A program made the position numbers and the translations under genes. From Dyadobacter sp. CY312 (lineage in GTDB: Bacteria > Bacteroidota > Bacteroidia > Cytophagales > Spirosomataceae), in assembly GCF_021390535.1 (NCBI RefSeq), contig NZ_JAJUXG010000015.1, positions 124,001 to 188,000 of the forward strand: a stretch of DNA of 64,000 bases, given 5' to 3'. Shown here one piece after another: positions 44,642-54,295 of the stretch (positions are counted from its first letter, which is position 1; each line of letters starts with the position of its first letter). The notes beneath the pieces were generated by a model. The model had not been told where the DNA came from and did not search any database. It saw only the letters and a list, made by a program, of their open reading frames with translations.

Positions 44642-47566
44642 ATGTTCGTTAATCCAAATAATATGACGATCTCTCCTCCTCGTTTCAGATTTTTGTTTCT
44701 TTTTTTGCTGCTTTCCTTATTTGGTTTCCAGGCAAATGCCACACACATTCGAGCCGGTGAAATCACGGCGCGCCGTCTGTCAATGGCTTCGCCTATCTAT
44801 GAGATTAAGTTAACAGCTTATTTTGATATAGTAAATGGCCCGGACGCCTCTGACTTACAAGACTTCGTTGACTTTACCATTGGTAACGTTAACTCCACAG
44901 GACGTCCGGTAGTCCTTTCAGCACCCCGAATTTTACCCATTGTTAATATCGGAAACGGCACTACCAGAAACATCTATATCATTCAATACACCTTTCCAAG
45001 TACCGGACAGTTCAGGATTTCTTTCGAAGAGGATAAAAGAAACAACAACGTGTTGAATATCGGACCTAAGCCAACTGATAACCTTAATTTCTACGTAAGT
45101 ACTACACTGGACATCAACTCCAATTTAGGTTTAAACCAAACACCGGTACTGCTCAATGCGCCCATCGACCTCGCAGCAGTCGGACAGCGCTATATCCACA
45201 ACCCCGGTGCTTTTGATGCCGACGGTGATAGTTTGGCGTATAAAATGTTTATTCCTCAGAAAGACGGATTGAACGGTGCAGGTATCAATCTTGAATATGA
45301 AGATCCTAATCTGGTCGGCACCCCCGGCAGAACCGAAGCAGGAGCAAGCCCGGCAACTTTTAGTCTCAATCCCATTACAGGAGACCTGATCTGGGATGCA
45401 CCCATGACAAAAGGTTATTACAACGTCGCATTCATTGTCGAAGAATGGCGCGATGGGTTCCGCATAGGAAGGATTGTCCGCGACATGCAGATCATCGTCG
45501 AAGATGCTCGAAACGACAGGCCTAAAATTGATCCCATCCCTGATATATGCGTCGAAGCAGGAACACTTATCAATCAAAGGATTACCGCCACCGATAAAAA
45601 TGGCGACAGGCTTACACTCACTTCCACAAGCGGGATTTACGAATCCGTACCACCTCTGCCACCTCTGATCAAACCGGCATTTGCAAGGTTTAATGTTGCA
45701 CAACAGGGCACTCAGTCTCAGGTGGCAGGTGTGCTTACCTGGCAGACAGGATGCGACCACGTCAGGCTGGAACCTTATGATGTGCTCTTCAAAGTAGAAG
45801 ACGGACCCGGACCCAATACCCCCAGCCCGGCTTTGTTTCGAAAACTCGTCGACATGACAACCCTTAATATCCGTGTTTACGGACCAAAACCTGTCAATGT
45901 TAGAGCCGTCGCAGCGACCGATCCCGTTGGCGTCGCTTACAGGGTCACATGGGATGCATACAAATGTCAGGTCCCTGGTGCCAAAATCACCATTTACAGA
46001 AGTGAAGGATGTAAAGATATTCCCGAAGATGTTTGTATCTCTGGTATTCCCGCAGGTTCGGGGTATACAGAAATCGGCCGCGTTGGCGTAAATGAAACAA
46101 CATATCTGGATAATCAGGAAGGACTCAAAGCAGGGGTTTCATACAGTTACAGGATTGTGGTAAAATTCCCGCGTCCGGGAGCAAACCTCAACGAACCGGG
46201 TAGTCTGGTAGGTGGTGGAGAAAGTATTGCTTCCGATGAATTCTGTCTCAATCTGCCAACCATCATGCCCGTAATCACACATGTTACCGTAGACCAGACA
46301 AATCAGACAACAGGGGAAATCACTGTCAGATGGACCAGACCTATGTCTAAAGCCGGGCTTCCTGCCCAATACAGACTCCTTAGAGCAGTAGGACAAAACG
46401 GAACGGTGTTTACAGAAGTATTTAAGGTAACCACTAACCTGGATTCCAATGTCGCCGATACACAATTCGTCGACAAGGGCCTTAACACCACAGACAACGC
46501 TTACAGATATCAGCTCGAATATTCCCTTACACAAGGCGGAGCATTCGTTGTGCAGGACATCACCGAACCAGCAAGCAGTGTAAGACTTGAACAGGGCGCA
46601 GCAATTCCTACAAGTATTCGCCTGAACTGGTCGGCCATTGTACCCTGGAACAACAACGGAACAATTCACAGGGTATACCGGGAAGACAAAGCCAAACCAG
46701 GCACATTCAACAGAATTGATGATGTAAAAACACAGGGAAACCAGCCATTCACTTACATCGATGACGGTAATGATAAATTCCCCGGTGACGGAACAGTCAA
46801 TGTGACCATTTCAAAAGATGTTTCCTATTGCTATAAGGTCGAAACTTTCGGGTCTTACAACAACAGACAGATCAAACCGGATACGCTGCTTAACTTCTCA
46901 CAGATTATTTGCGTTGCCGCTTCGGATACCACCAAACCATGTCCACCGGTGCTCGAAATTGATCCCCTGGATTGTTCGGAGCTGATTGACAACCCCGAAA
47001 CATTCTGTAACCAGACCAGCTTCACAAACAACCTCTCCTGGACTTTCCCCCAGGATTGCGACCAGAATTTGTCGGCTTACAGAATTTATTATGCAAGATA
47101 TGAAGGTGATACACCTGCGCTTGTTGGTACGGTAACACCACCTCCGATCCCGCTGGCAACAACATTTGAACATAATGGACTTACCTCCTTTGCCGGCTGT
47201 TATTATGTCACATCTGTAAATGGGTTTGGGGCTGAAAGCGCACCAAGCAACATTGTCTGCAAAGACAATTGCCCAATGTATGTGCTGCCCAATGTCTTCA
47301 CGCCAAACGGTGACAACAAAAATGACACTTTCAAACCATACGACTGTCCGGCTTTTGTGCAGTCGCTCGAATGCAGGATATTTAACAGATGGGGTGCACA
47401 GGTATACGATACCAAAGATGTCAACATCAACTGGGACGGAAAAACAAAAGATGGCAAAGACCTCGCAGCCGGGCAGTATTACTATGAAGTATCTGTTTAC
47501 TTCGAATCGACCAGCAAAAACCCGAAACCAACTGTTCTCAAAGGTTGGGTGCAATTGCTTAGATAG
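44642..47566 (+). CDS. Large secreted protein with gliding-motility-associated C-terminal domain, copy 1
   Basis: Type IX secretion cargo of up to 974 residues. A signal peptide (FLFLFLLLSLFGFQANA) is followed by THIRAGEITARRL; translation may start at the ATG at 44642 or at 44663. The middle holds Ig/fibronectin-III-like modules (for example PTSIRLNWSAIVPW and YRVTWDAYKC) with paired cysteines. The last 95 residues, from YVLPNVFTPNGDNKNDTF to VLKGWVQLLR, are the gliding-motility-associated C-terminal (type B) sorting domain. Cell-surface adhesion or matrix role is likely; no ligand is known. A near-identical gene follows after 352 bases. Confidence 0.9.
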   Translation: MFVNPNNMTISPPRFRFLFLFLLLSLFGFQANATHIRAGEITARRLSMASPIYEIKLTAYFDIVNGPDASDLQDFVDFTIGNVNSTGRPVVLSAPRILPIVNIGNGTTRNIYIIQYTFPSTGQFRISFEEDKRNNNVLNIGPKPTDNLNFYVSTTLDINSNLGLNQTPVLLNAPIDLAAVGQRYIHNPGAFDADGDSLAYKMFIPQKDGLNGAGINLEYEDPNLVGTPGRTEAGASPATFSLNPITGDLIWDAPMTKGYYNVAFIVEEWRDGFRIGRIVRDMQIIVEDARNDRPKIDPIPDICVEAGTLINQRITATDKNGDRLTLTSTSGIYESVPPLPPLIKPAFARFNVAQQGTQSQVAGVLTWQTGCDHVRLEPYDVLFKVEDGPGPNTPSPALFRKLVDMTTLNIRVYGPKPVNVRAVAATDPVGVAYRVTWDAYKCQVPGAKITIYRSEGCKDIPEDVCISGIPAGSGYTEIGRVGVNETTYLDNQEGLKAGVSYSYRIVVKFPRPGANLNEPGSLVGGGESIASDEFCLNLPTIMPVITHVTVDQTNQTTGEITVRWTRPMSKAGLPAQYRLLRAVGQNGTVFTEVFKVTTNLDSNVADTQFVDKGLNTTDNAYRYQLEYSLTQGGAFVVQDITEPASSVRLEQGAAIPTSIRLNWSAIVPWNNNGTIHRVYREDKAKPGTFNRIDDVKTQGNQPFTYIDDGNDKFPGDGTVNVTISKDVSYCYKVETFGSYNNRQIKPDTLLNFSQIICVAASDTTKPCPPVLEIDPLDCSELIDNPETFCNQTSFTNNLSWTFPQDCDQNLSAYRIYYARYEGDTPALVGTVTPPPIPLATTFEHNGLTSFAGCYYVTSVNGFGAESAPSNIVCKDNCPMYVLPNVFTPNGDNKNDTFKPYDCPAFVQSLECRIFNRWGAQVYDTKDVNINWDGKTKDGKDLAAGQYYYEVSVYFESTSKNPKPTVLKGWVQLLR

Positions 47567-47589
47567 GTGAAGGGAGCTGAAAAATTTAC

Positions 47590-47635
47590 GGGGTTTAATT
47601 ATTCATTTCAGGCGAATAATTAAACCCTATTTTTG
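47590..47635 (+). terminator. Terminator of secreted-protein gene copy 1
   Basis: Perfect 14-base-pair stem (47591-47604 with 47614-47627) and a 9-base loop, followed by TATTTTTG. Confidence 0.88.
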
Positions 47636-47865
47636 TATGTTATAAAGCATTCATTATCAATGCCAAACATTTACTATATTATCTGGCATATTTCTTTATC
47701 ATTTGTGAGAAACCTGCTTGTTACACTAATAATAAGCGAATGTGAGTCATATTAATGGGAGAAACACACATTTTTGGCTATATTTTCGTTCCATTTAAGA
47801 CGAAATGGGTCATATACTGCGAGAGCCTTTTCAGTTCTCACGTATGTTCTCACCTATATTCCGTC

Positions 47866-47873
47866 TAACTTTG
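47866..47873 (+). promoter_or_regulatory. Likely -7 element of copy 2
   Basis: TAACTTTG, a consensus -7 box 46 bases before the ATG at 47919. The -33 element is not clear. Confidence 0.4.
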
Positions 47874-47918
47874 CCATCTTATCGAAGCCCTGTCCAAATT
47901 AGTTAAGTACTGATATAT

Positions 47919-50816
47919 ATGCGCTCTTTTTTACAATACCTGCAAGTACTATTTTGTGTGTTACTACTATGCTTAGGCTTCCAGGCCAACGCCACACACA
48001 TTCGTGCCGGTGAAATAACAGCCCGCCGCTTGTCTCTTGCCTCACCTACTTACGAAATTAAGCTCACAGCTTATTTTGATATAATCACCGGTTCTGGCGC
48101 TGCCGGACAGCAGAACACTGTAGAGTTTACCATTGGTAACGTTAACTCCACAGGACGTCCGGTAGTCCTTTCAGCACCCCGTGTTGAGCTGGTTGAAATT
48201 GGAAATGGTAGTACCCGAAACGTCTATACAATTCAATACACCTTCCCGGGAACTGGACAGTATCGAATTTCTTTTGAAGAAGACAATAGAAATGATAACG
48301 TTTTAAACATCGGTCCAAAACCAACAAACGGACTTAATTTCTACGTAAGCACCACACTGGATATCAACTCCAATTTAGGTTTAAACCAAACACCGGTATT
48401 GCTCAATGCACCCATCGACCTCGCAGCAGTCGGACAGCGCTACATCCACAACCCGGGTGCTTTCGATGCCGATGGTGACAGTCTTTCTTACAAGATGTTT
48501 ATACCTCAGAGAAGTGGATTAAACGGTGCAGGTATCAATCTTGAATATGAAGATCCCAATCTGGTCGGCGCCCCCGGCAGAACCGAAGCAGGAGCAAGCC
48601 CGGCAACTTTTAGTCTCAATCCCATTACAGGAGACCTGATCTGGGATGCACCCATGACAAAAGGTTATTACAACGTCGCATTCATTGTCGAAGAATGGCG
48701 CGATGGGTTCCGCATAGGAAGGATTGTCCGAGACATGCAGATCATCGTCGAAGATGCAAGAAACGACAGACCTAAAATTGATCCTATTCCTGATATATGC
48801 GTCGAAGCGGGAACACTCATCAATCAAAGAATTACTGCCACCGACAAAAATGGCGACAGGCTTACACTGACCTCAACAAGTGGGATATATGAAGGAATTG
48901 CGCCATCTCCATCACTGATCAAACCTGCATTTGCAAGGTTTACTGTTGCACAACAGGGTACTCAGTCTCAGGTGGCAGGTGTGCTTACCTGGCAAACAGG
49001 ATGTGACCACGTCAGGCTCGAACCTTATGATGTGCTCTTCAAAGTAGAGGACGGGCCAGGACCAAATACACCCAGTCCGGCTTTGTTTCGAAAACTCGTC
49101 GACATGACAACCCTTAATATCCGTGTTTACGGACCAAAACCTGTCAATGTAAAAGCCGTTGCTGCTACCGATCCCGTTGGCGTCGCTTACAGGGTCACAT
49201 GGGATGCATACAAATGTCAGGTGCCTGGCGCCCGTATCGTCATTTACAGAAGTGAAGGATGTAAAGATATTCCCGAAGATGTTTGTATCTCAGGTATTCC
49301 CGCCGGTTCGGGGTATACCGAAATCGGCCGCGTTGGCGTAAATGAAACAACATATCTGGATAATCAGGAAGGGCTCAAAGCAGGGGTTTCATACAGTTAC
49401 AGGATTGTGGTAAAATTCCCGCGTCCGGGAGCAAACCTCAACGAACCGGGTAGTCTGGTAGGTGGTGGAGAAAGTATTGCTTCCGATGAATTCTGTCTCA
49501 ATCTGCCAACCATCATGCCCGTAATCACACATGTTACCGTGGATCAGACAAACCAGACAACAGGGGAAATCACTGTCAGATGGACCAGACCAATGTCTAA
49601 AGCCGGGCTTCCTGCCCAATACAGACTCCTTAGGGCAGTAGGACAAAACGGAACGGTGTTTACAGAAGTATTTAAGGTAACCACTAACCTGGATCCCAAT
49701 GTCGCTGATACACAATTCGTCGACAAAGGCCTTAATACCACAGACAACGCTTACAGATATCAGCTCGAATATTCCCTTACACAAGGCGGAACACTCGTTG
49801 TGCAGGACATCACCGAACCAGCAAGCAGTGTAAGACTTGAACAGGGCGCAGCAATTCCTACAAGTATTCGCCTGAACTGGTCGGCCATTGTACCCTGGAA
49901 CAACAACGGAACAATTCACAGGGTATACCGGGAAGACAAAGCCAAACCAGGCACATTCAACAGAATTGATGATGTAAAAACACAGGGAAACCAGCCATTC
50001 ACTTACATCGATGACGGTAATGATAAATTCCCCGGTGACGGAACTGTCAATGTGACCATTTCAAAAGATGTTTCCTATTGCTATAAGGTCGAAACTTTCG
50101 GGTCTTACAACAACAGACAGATCAAACCGGATACGCTGCTTAACTTCTCACAGATCATTTGCGTTGCCGCTTCGGATACCACCAAACCATGTCCGCCGGT
50201 GCTCGAAATTGATCCCCTGGATTGTTCGGAGCTGATTGACAACCCCGAAACATTCTGTAACCAGACCAGCTTCACAAACAACCTCTCCTGGACTTTCCCC
50301 CAGGATTGCGACCAGAATTTGTCGGCTTACAGAATTTACTATGCAAGATATGAAGGCGACACGCCTGCGCTTGTTGGTACGGTAATACCACCTCCGATCC
50401 CGCTGGCAACAACATTTGAACATAATGGCCTTACCTCCTTTGCCGGCTGTTATTATGTCACATCTGTGAATGGGTTTGGGGCTGAAAGCGCACCAAGCAA
50501 CATTGTCTGCAAAGACAATTGCCCCATGTATGTGCTGCCCAATGTCTTCACGCCAAACGGTGACAACAAAAATGACACTTTCAAACCATACGACTGCCCG
50601 GCTTTTGTGCAGTCGCTTGAATGCAGAATATTTAACAGATGGGGCGCGCAGGTATACGATACCAAAGATGTTAACATCAACTGGGACGGAAAAACAAAAG
50701 ATGGCAAAAACCTTGCAGCAGGTCAGTACTACTACGAAGTTTCCGTCTTCTTCGAATCCACAAGCAGAAACCCTAAACCTACTGTTCTTAAAGGATGGGT
50801 GCAACTCCTTAGGTAG
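47919..50816 (+). CDS. Large secreted protein with gliding-motility-associated C-terminal domain, copy 2
   Basis: Paralogue of the preceding gene, 965 residues, with the same order: signal peptide (LLCLGFQANA), THIRAGEITARRL, Ig/fibronectin-like modules and the type B sorting domain at the C-terminus. From about residue 150 to the end it differs from copy 1 at only about 20 positions, among them a nine-residue run EGIAPSPSL in place of ESVPPLPPL. Residues 40-130 differ more, including a different loop TGSGAAGQQNTVE. It has its own upstream region and a terminator. Same probable export by type IX secretion and surface role as copy 1. Confidence 0.9.
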   Translation: MRSFLQYLQVLFCVLLLCLGFQANATHIRAGEITARRLSLASPTYEIKLTAYFDIITGSGAAGQQNTVEFTIGNVNSTGRPVVLSAPRVELVEIGNGSTRNVYTIQYTFPGTGQYRISFEEDNRNDNVLNIGPKPTNGLNFYVSTTLDINSNLGLNQTPVLLNAPIDLAAVGQRYIHNPGAFDADGDSLSYKMFIPQRSGLNGAGINLEYEDPNLVGAPGRTEAGASPATFSLNPITGDLIWDAPMTKGYYNVAFIVEEWRDGFRIGRIVRDMQIIVEDARNDRPKIDPIPDICVEAGTLINQRITATDKNGDRLTLTSTSGIYEGIAPSPSLIKPAFARFTVAQQGTQSQVAGVLTWQTGCDHVRLEPYDVLFKVEDGPGPNTPSPALFRKLVDMTTLNIRVYGPKPVNVKAVAATDPVGVAYRVTWDAYKCQVPGARIVIYRSEGCKDIPEDVCISGIPAGSGYTEIGRVGVNETTYLDNQEGLKAGVSYSYRIVVKFPRPGANLNEPGSLVGGGESIASDEFCLNLPTIMPVITHVTVDQTNQTTGEITVRWTRPMSKAGLPAQYRLLRAVGQNGTVFTEVFKVTTNLDPNVADTQFVDKGLNTTDNAYRYQLEYSLTQGGTLVVQDITEPASSVRLEQGAAIPTSIRLNWSAIVPWNNNGTIHRVYREDKAKPGTFNRIDDVKTQGNQPFTYIDDGNDKFPGDGTVNVTISKDVSYCYKVETFGSYNNRQIKPDTLLNFSQIICVAASDTTKPCPPVLEIDPLDCSELIDNPETFCNQTSFTNNLSWTFPQDCDQNLSAYRIYYARYEGDTPALVGTVIPPPIPLATTFEHNGLTSFAGCYYVTSVNGFGAESAPSNIVCKDNCPMYVLPNVFTPNGDNKNDTFKPYDCPAFVQSLECRIFNRWGAQVYDTKDVNINWDGKTKDGKNLAAGQYYYEVSVFFESTSRNPKPTVLKGWVQLLR

Positions 50817-50878
50817 TAAGCGCGATAGCGAACCTGTCAGAATTCTTTTTTCTTTCATTCACAAGTATTTCCTTTGTA

Positions 50879-50907
50879 GCCCCGCACCCAGTTGCGGGGC
50901 TTTTTTT
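50879..50907 (+). terminator. Terminator of secreted-protein gene copy 2
   Basis: GCCCCGCA (50879-50886) pairs with TGCGGGGC (50893-50900) over a 6-base loop, followed by seven T residues. Confidence 0.92.
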
Positions 50908-50939
50908 ATTTCACCACGAACATTTCAAAATCATTAATT

Positions 50940-51818
50940 ATGAAAAAGGCATATATCTTCCCTGGTCAGGGATCTCAGTTTAAAGGAATGGGATTGGATC
51001 TGTATCAATCATCTGATTTGGCCAAAAGTTTATTCGACAAAGCCAACGAAATTCTTGGGTTTGAAATAACCAAGGTAATGTTTGAAGGAACTGACGAAGA
51101 ACTCAAACAAACCAACGTAACTCAGCCTGCCATTTTCATTCATTCGGTCGCTCTTGCACAAAACAGTAGTGATTTCACTCCTGACATGGTCGCAGGACAC
51201 TCTCTTGGCGAATTTTCAGCACTTGTAGCAGCTGGCGGATTATCTTTTGAACAAGGTTTAAAACTGGTAGCGAAACGCGCCGATGCGATGCAAAAAGCAT
51301 GTGAAATCCGCCCATCCACCATGGCTGCAATACTCGGACTGGATGATAAAACAATAGAAGACATTTGTGCAAGTATCACAGACGAAGTGGTTGTTCCTGC
51401 AAACTATAACTGTCCGGGCCAGGTTGTGATCTCCGGAAGCATTGAAGGTGTAGAAAGGGCTTGTGAATTATTGAAAGCTGCCGGAGCAAAACGCGCGCTC
51501 CTACTTCAGGTTGGTGGAGCATTCCACTCTCCGTTGATGGAACCGGCACGAGAAGAACTTGCAGCCGCTATTCATGCAGCCGAATTCAAATCGCCCGTTT
51601 GCCCCATTTATCAAAACGTAAATGCGAAACCTTCTACGGATATCAATATAATCCGTGAAAACCTGATATCTCAGCTAACTGCACCAGTTCGCTGGACACA
51701 GTCTGTGGAAGCAATGGTTCAGGATGGAGCTGGCTTATTCATCGAATGTGGCCCAGGAAAGGTACTTCAAGGTCTTGTCAAAAAGATTGCAAATCAGGTA
51801 GAATTAAAAAGTATATAA
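50940..51818 (+). CDS. fabD: Malonyl-CoA:ACP transacylase
   Basis: Cytoplasmic enzyme that loads malonyl onto acyl carrier protein, 292 residues. It opens KKAYIFPGQGSQFKGMG, carries the nucleophile Ser88 in GHSLGEFSAL, the partner His in GGAFHSPLM, and ends with FIECGPGKVLQGLVKKI. I start at the ATG at 50940; an upstream in-frame ATG lies within the terminator hairpin of the preceding gene and is rejected. The partner genes acpP and fabF lie 1.2-3.5 kb further on the other strand, beyond tRNA-Gln and rnc. Confidence 0.96.
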   Translation: MKKAYIFPGQGSQFKGMGLDLYQSSDLAKSLFDKANEILGFEITKVMFEGTDEELKQTNVTQPAIFIHSVALAQNSSDFTPDMVAGHSLGEFSALVAAGGLSFEQGLKLVAKRADAMQKACEIRPSTMAAILGLDDKTIEDICASITDEVVVPANYNCPGQVVISGSIEGVERACELLKAAGAKRALLLQVGGAFHSPLMEPAREELAAAIHAAEFKSPVCPIYQNVNAKPSTDINIIRENLISQLTAPVRWTQSVEAMVQDGAGLFIECGPGKVLQGLVKKIANQVELKSI

Positions 51819-51836
51819 ATTTTTTTCGCCAAAAAC

Positions 51837-51867
51837 TTGACAAGATAGATTATCCGTATTATTTTTG
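51837..51867 (+). promoter_or_regulatory. Promoter of tRNA-Gln
   Basis: TTG at 51837-51839, a 20-base spacer and TATTTTTG at 51860-51867, both boxes in full agreement with the Bacteroidota consensus. The tRNA starts 19 bases later. Confidence 0.75.
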
Positions 51868-51885
51868 CACCACTATTAACAGTTA

Positions 51886-51956
51886 TGGCTGATGGTGTAA
51901 TGGTAACACAGGACATTTTGGTTGTCTCGTTCAAGGTTCGAGTCCTTGTCGGCCAA
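51886..51956 (+). tRNA. tRNA-Gln (anticodon TTG)
   Basis: A full cloverleaf can be drawn. The acceptor stem TGGCTGA pairs with TCGGCCA (one G-U pair), the D stem is GTGT/ACAC, the anticodon stem GGACA/TGTCT carries loop TTTTGGT with anticodon TTG, and the T arm is CAAGG-TTCGAGT-CCTTG. Discriminator base is A. The CCA end is not encoded. It has its own promoter and terminator. Confidence 0.95.
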
Positions 51957-51969
51957 CAATAGTTAAGAA

Positions 51970-52000
51970 AAGCTCTTCGTATTTTTACGAAGGGCTTTTT
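51970..52000 (+). terminator. Terminator of tRNA-Gln
   Basis: A 12-base-pair stem (51970-51981 with 51986-51997, one G-U pair) with a TTTT loop, followed by a T-run. Confidence 0.85.
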
Positions 52001-52235
52001 CGATTTAAGGCTCTTTCCGAATCAGAAATCTTCAAGTGGTGCATTCATGAACGAATTATAAAACAACCGTCTCAGACATTCAAAACGCAACAGAAATAGG
52101 CTTTAACTGCTATCATTGAGCCTATCCTTCCATCACACTAATACCCTGAGTCAGGATATTGTATATGCAGGAACACCAGGCCAATTAGCCATCCAAAAAA
52201 TATAAACTTTGTTGAGAGGGAATTCGGAGATATTG
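52001..52235. other. Intergenic region after tRNA-Gln
   Basis: Contains a weak stem ATAGGCT/AGCCTAT (52096-52102 and 52119-52125) that may end the rnc transcript on the minus strand. No gene is recognised and no copy of the tRNA 3' end is seen. Confidence 0.35.
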
Positions 52236-52982
52236 CTACTTCAATTCCAACAGCGCACAAGCCTGTTCAGAAGCCGATTGCTCAGCTTTTTTCTTGGTGA
52301 AACCATTTCCGGTAGCAAAAGGCTCATCATTCACCAGAATTTGCGAAATGAACTCTCTGTGGTGACGAGTGCCACGTTCTTCGAGAATTTCAAAACGAAT
52401 TTCCTTTCCTTCACGCTGCGCCCATTCTATAATCAGACTTTTGAAATTGGCGTTGTTCTGAATGATGCTATCCAGATCGTAATGGGTGATGAGTTTACTG
52501 ATGATAAACGTTCGTGTAAATCGAAATCCTTTATCAAGGTAAATAGCACCAACGAATGCTTCCAGAGCATCGCCATACATGGAAGAGCGCGGAGACATTC
52601 CCCTGCGATTGCCATCGTACTCGATCAGATTATCGAGGCCTAACTTACGGGAAATTTGATTTAGTGATTCGCGATTAACTATGCGCGAGCGGATTTCTGT
52701 AAGAAAACCTTCGTCTTTGTAGGGATACTTTGTAAAGAGGAACTCTGCGACTACCATTCCCAGCACGGCATCGCCCAGATATTCCAGCCTCTCATTGGAT
52801 TCTCGAAATCCTTTGATAGCGGTTTCGCGCGATGCAGACGTATGTCTGAATGCCAGTTGATAAACTCCCAGATTGGACGGGCGGTCGCCAATTACATGGG
52901 CAATCGATTCTTTAAATTTTTTATCCTCCGCACTTCCGGTTCTGAAAAGAGAGAGTATCGGTATAAGAATTCGCTTTGCCAA
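52236..52982 (-). CDS. rnc: Ribonuclease III
   Basis: Double-strand-specific endoribonuclease for rRNA and mRNA processing, 248 residues. The catalytic signature NERLEYLGDAVLG lies at residues 63-75 with Glu67 and Asp71 among the acidic residues, and YGDALEAFVGAIYLD gives the second acidic pair. The C-terminal dsRNA-binding domain runs from about residue 170 (NFKSLIIEWAQREG) to ATGNGFTKKKAEQSASEQA. It is last in the conserved order acpP-fabF-rnc, 14 bases after fabF. Confidence 0.96.
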   Translation of the reverse strand: MAKRILIPILSLFRTGSAEDKKFKESIAHVIGDRPSNLGVYQLAFRHTSASRETAIKGFRESNERLEYLGDAVLGMVVAEFLFTKYPYKDEGFLTEIRSRIVNRESLNQISRKLGLDNLIEYDGNRRGMSPRSSMYGDALEAFVGAIYLDKGFRFTRTFIISKLITHYDLDSIIQNNANFKSLIIEWAQREGKEIRFEILEERGTRHHREFISQILVNDEPFATGNGFTKKKAEQSASEQACALLELK

Positions 52983-52996
52983 GGTTAAATTTTTAA

Positions 52997-54250
52997 TCAG
53001 CCCTCATACTTTTTAAAAATGACGGAAGCATTATGACCGCCAAAACCGAAAGTGTTACTTAGGGCAATATTGACCTTGCGCTCTTGGGCTTTGTTGAAGG
53101 TAAGATTCAATCGGGGATTAATTTCCGGATCATCTGTAAAGTGATTGATCGTAGGTGGAATAATCTGATCACGAATCGCCAGGATGCAAGCTGCTGCTTC
53201 AATTGCGCCTGCACCGCCAAGCAAATGACCCGTCATGGACTTCGTTGAGCTGATGTTCATGTTATAAGCATGCTCGCCAAAGAACTTCTCAATTGCTTTT
53301 ATTTCCTGAGGATCTCCAATCGGTGTAGAAGTGCCGTGTGTATTGATATAATCAATTTCCTCAGGCCTTATTCCTGCATTTTCCACAGTGTTCTTCATCA
53401 CCATGTAAGCACCTCTTCCATCAGGATGCGGAGCTGTAATGTGATAAGCATCGGAAGACATTCCTCCGCCGATCATTTCGGCATAGATTTTAGCTCCGCG
53501 CGCTTTCGCATGTTCGTATTCTTCCAGAATGAGTGCAGCGCCACCTTCTCCTAAAACAAAACCGTCACGGTCTTTGTCATAGGGACGTGAAGCGGTCTCC
53601 GGAGAATCGTTACGTTCCGACAATGCTTTTAATGCATTAAATCCACCCATTCCTGCATTTGTAACTGCTGCTTCGGATCCACCCGATATACACACATTCA
53701 TCATACCCAACCGGATATAATTAAATGCATCAATGAGCGCATTCGTAGCAGACGCACAAGCGGAAACGGTAATAAAAGTTGGCCCCCTGAATCCGTAACG
53801 GATAGAAATAACTCCGGACGCACTGTCCGCAATCATCTTAGGGATAAAGAAAGGATTGAAACGTGGATTTTTTCCACCTTCCGCAAAATTTAGAACTTCA
53901 TCTTCAAAGGTCTTCAATCCGCCAATCCCCGATCCCCAAATTACACCGGCTTTGTCAAGATCAAGCTTATCTGTGTCAAAGCCGGCGTCCTTCATTGCTT
54001 CGTCAGTCGCAATAACGGCATACTGGGTGAATGGGTCCATTTTACGGGCTTCCTGCCGAGGAATGTAATCATTGATGTCCAACCCTTTTACCTCACAGGC
54101 AAAACGGGTACGAAACTTCTCTGCATCAAATCTGGTAATGGGTGCAGCACCGCTGACACCAGCAACCAAATTTTTCCAAAAAGTAGGAACATCATTACCA
54201 ACAGGCGTTAATGCGCCCATTCCTGTGATTACAACTCGCTTAAAACTCAT
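52997..54250 (-). CDS. fabF: 3-oxoacyl-ACP synthase II
   Basis: Condensing enzyme of fatty acid elongation, 417 residues. The active-site Cys165 lies in VSACASATNALIDA, the two catalytic histidines in NTHGTSTPIGD and TKSMTGHLLGGAGA, and the C-terminal glycine loop in NTFGFGGHNAS. It is 45 bases downstream of acpP and 14 bases upstream of rnc on the same strand, the usual bacterial arrangement. Confidence 0.97.
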   Translation of the reverse strand: MSFKRVVITGMGALTPVGNDVPTFWKNLVAGVSGAAPITRFDAEKFRTRFACEVKGLDINDYIPRQEARKMDPFTQYAVIATDEAMKDAGFDTDKLDLDKAGVIWGSGIGGLKTFEDEVLNFAEGGKNPRFNPFFIPKMIADSASGVISIRYGFRGPTFITVSACASATNALIDAFNYIRLGMMNVCISGGSEAAVTNAGMGGFNALKALSERNDSPETASRPYDKDRDGFVLGEGGAALILEEYEHAKARGAKIYAEMIGGGMSSDAYHITAPHPDGRGAYMVMKNTVENAGIRPEEIDYINTHGTSTPIGDPQEIKAIEKFFGEHAYNMNISSTKSMTGHLLGGAGAIEAAACILAIRDQIIPPTINHFTDDPEINPRLNLTFNKAQERKVNIALSNTFGFGGHNASVIFKKYEG

Positions 54251-54295
54251 AAAATAAGGGACAGAAAGAAGATGATACTGTAAAAGAAAAATGAA

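Larger units (their letters stand above)
47567..47918 (+). other. 352-base intergenic region between the tandem copies
   Basis: Starts with the copy 1 terminator and ends with the promoter region of copy 2. It does not resemble the sequence upstream of copy 1, so the duplicated unit is essentially the coding sequence. Confidence 0.5.
44700..50816 (+). repeat. Tandem duplication of about 2.9 kb
   Basis: The two secreted-protein genes are direct repeats about 3,250 bases apart. Differences cluster in the first 450 bases and the last 110 bases of the genes; the middle is almost identical, including silent sites (one difference in about 240 bases around 46564-46800). Confidence 0.85.

Noticed and set aside
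45131..50858. Long open frames on the minus strand within the two secreted-protein genes.
   Set aside because: They are shadows of the plus-strand genes: they have no domain likeness and recur at matching places in both copies because the copies are alike.
50892..50939. Upstream ATG for fabD adding 16 residues.
   Set aside because: It lies in the loop and stem of a strong terminator and the added residues are not part of the FabD fold, which begins with KKAYIFPGQGSQ.
51886..52235. tRNA-Gln as a possible attachment site for an integrated element.
   Set aside because: No copy of the tRNA 3' end, integrase or foreign-looking genes follow; the next genes are the rnc-fabF-acpP operon.
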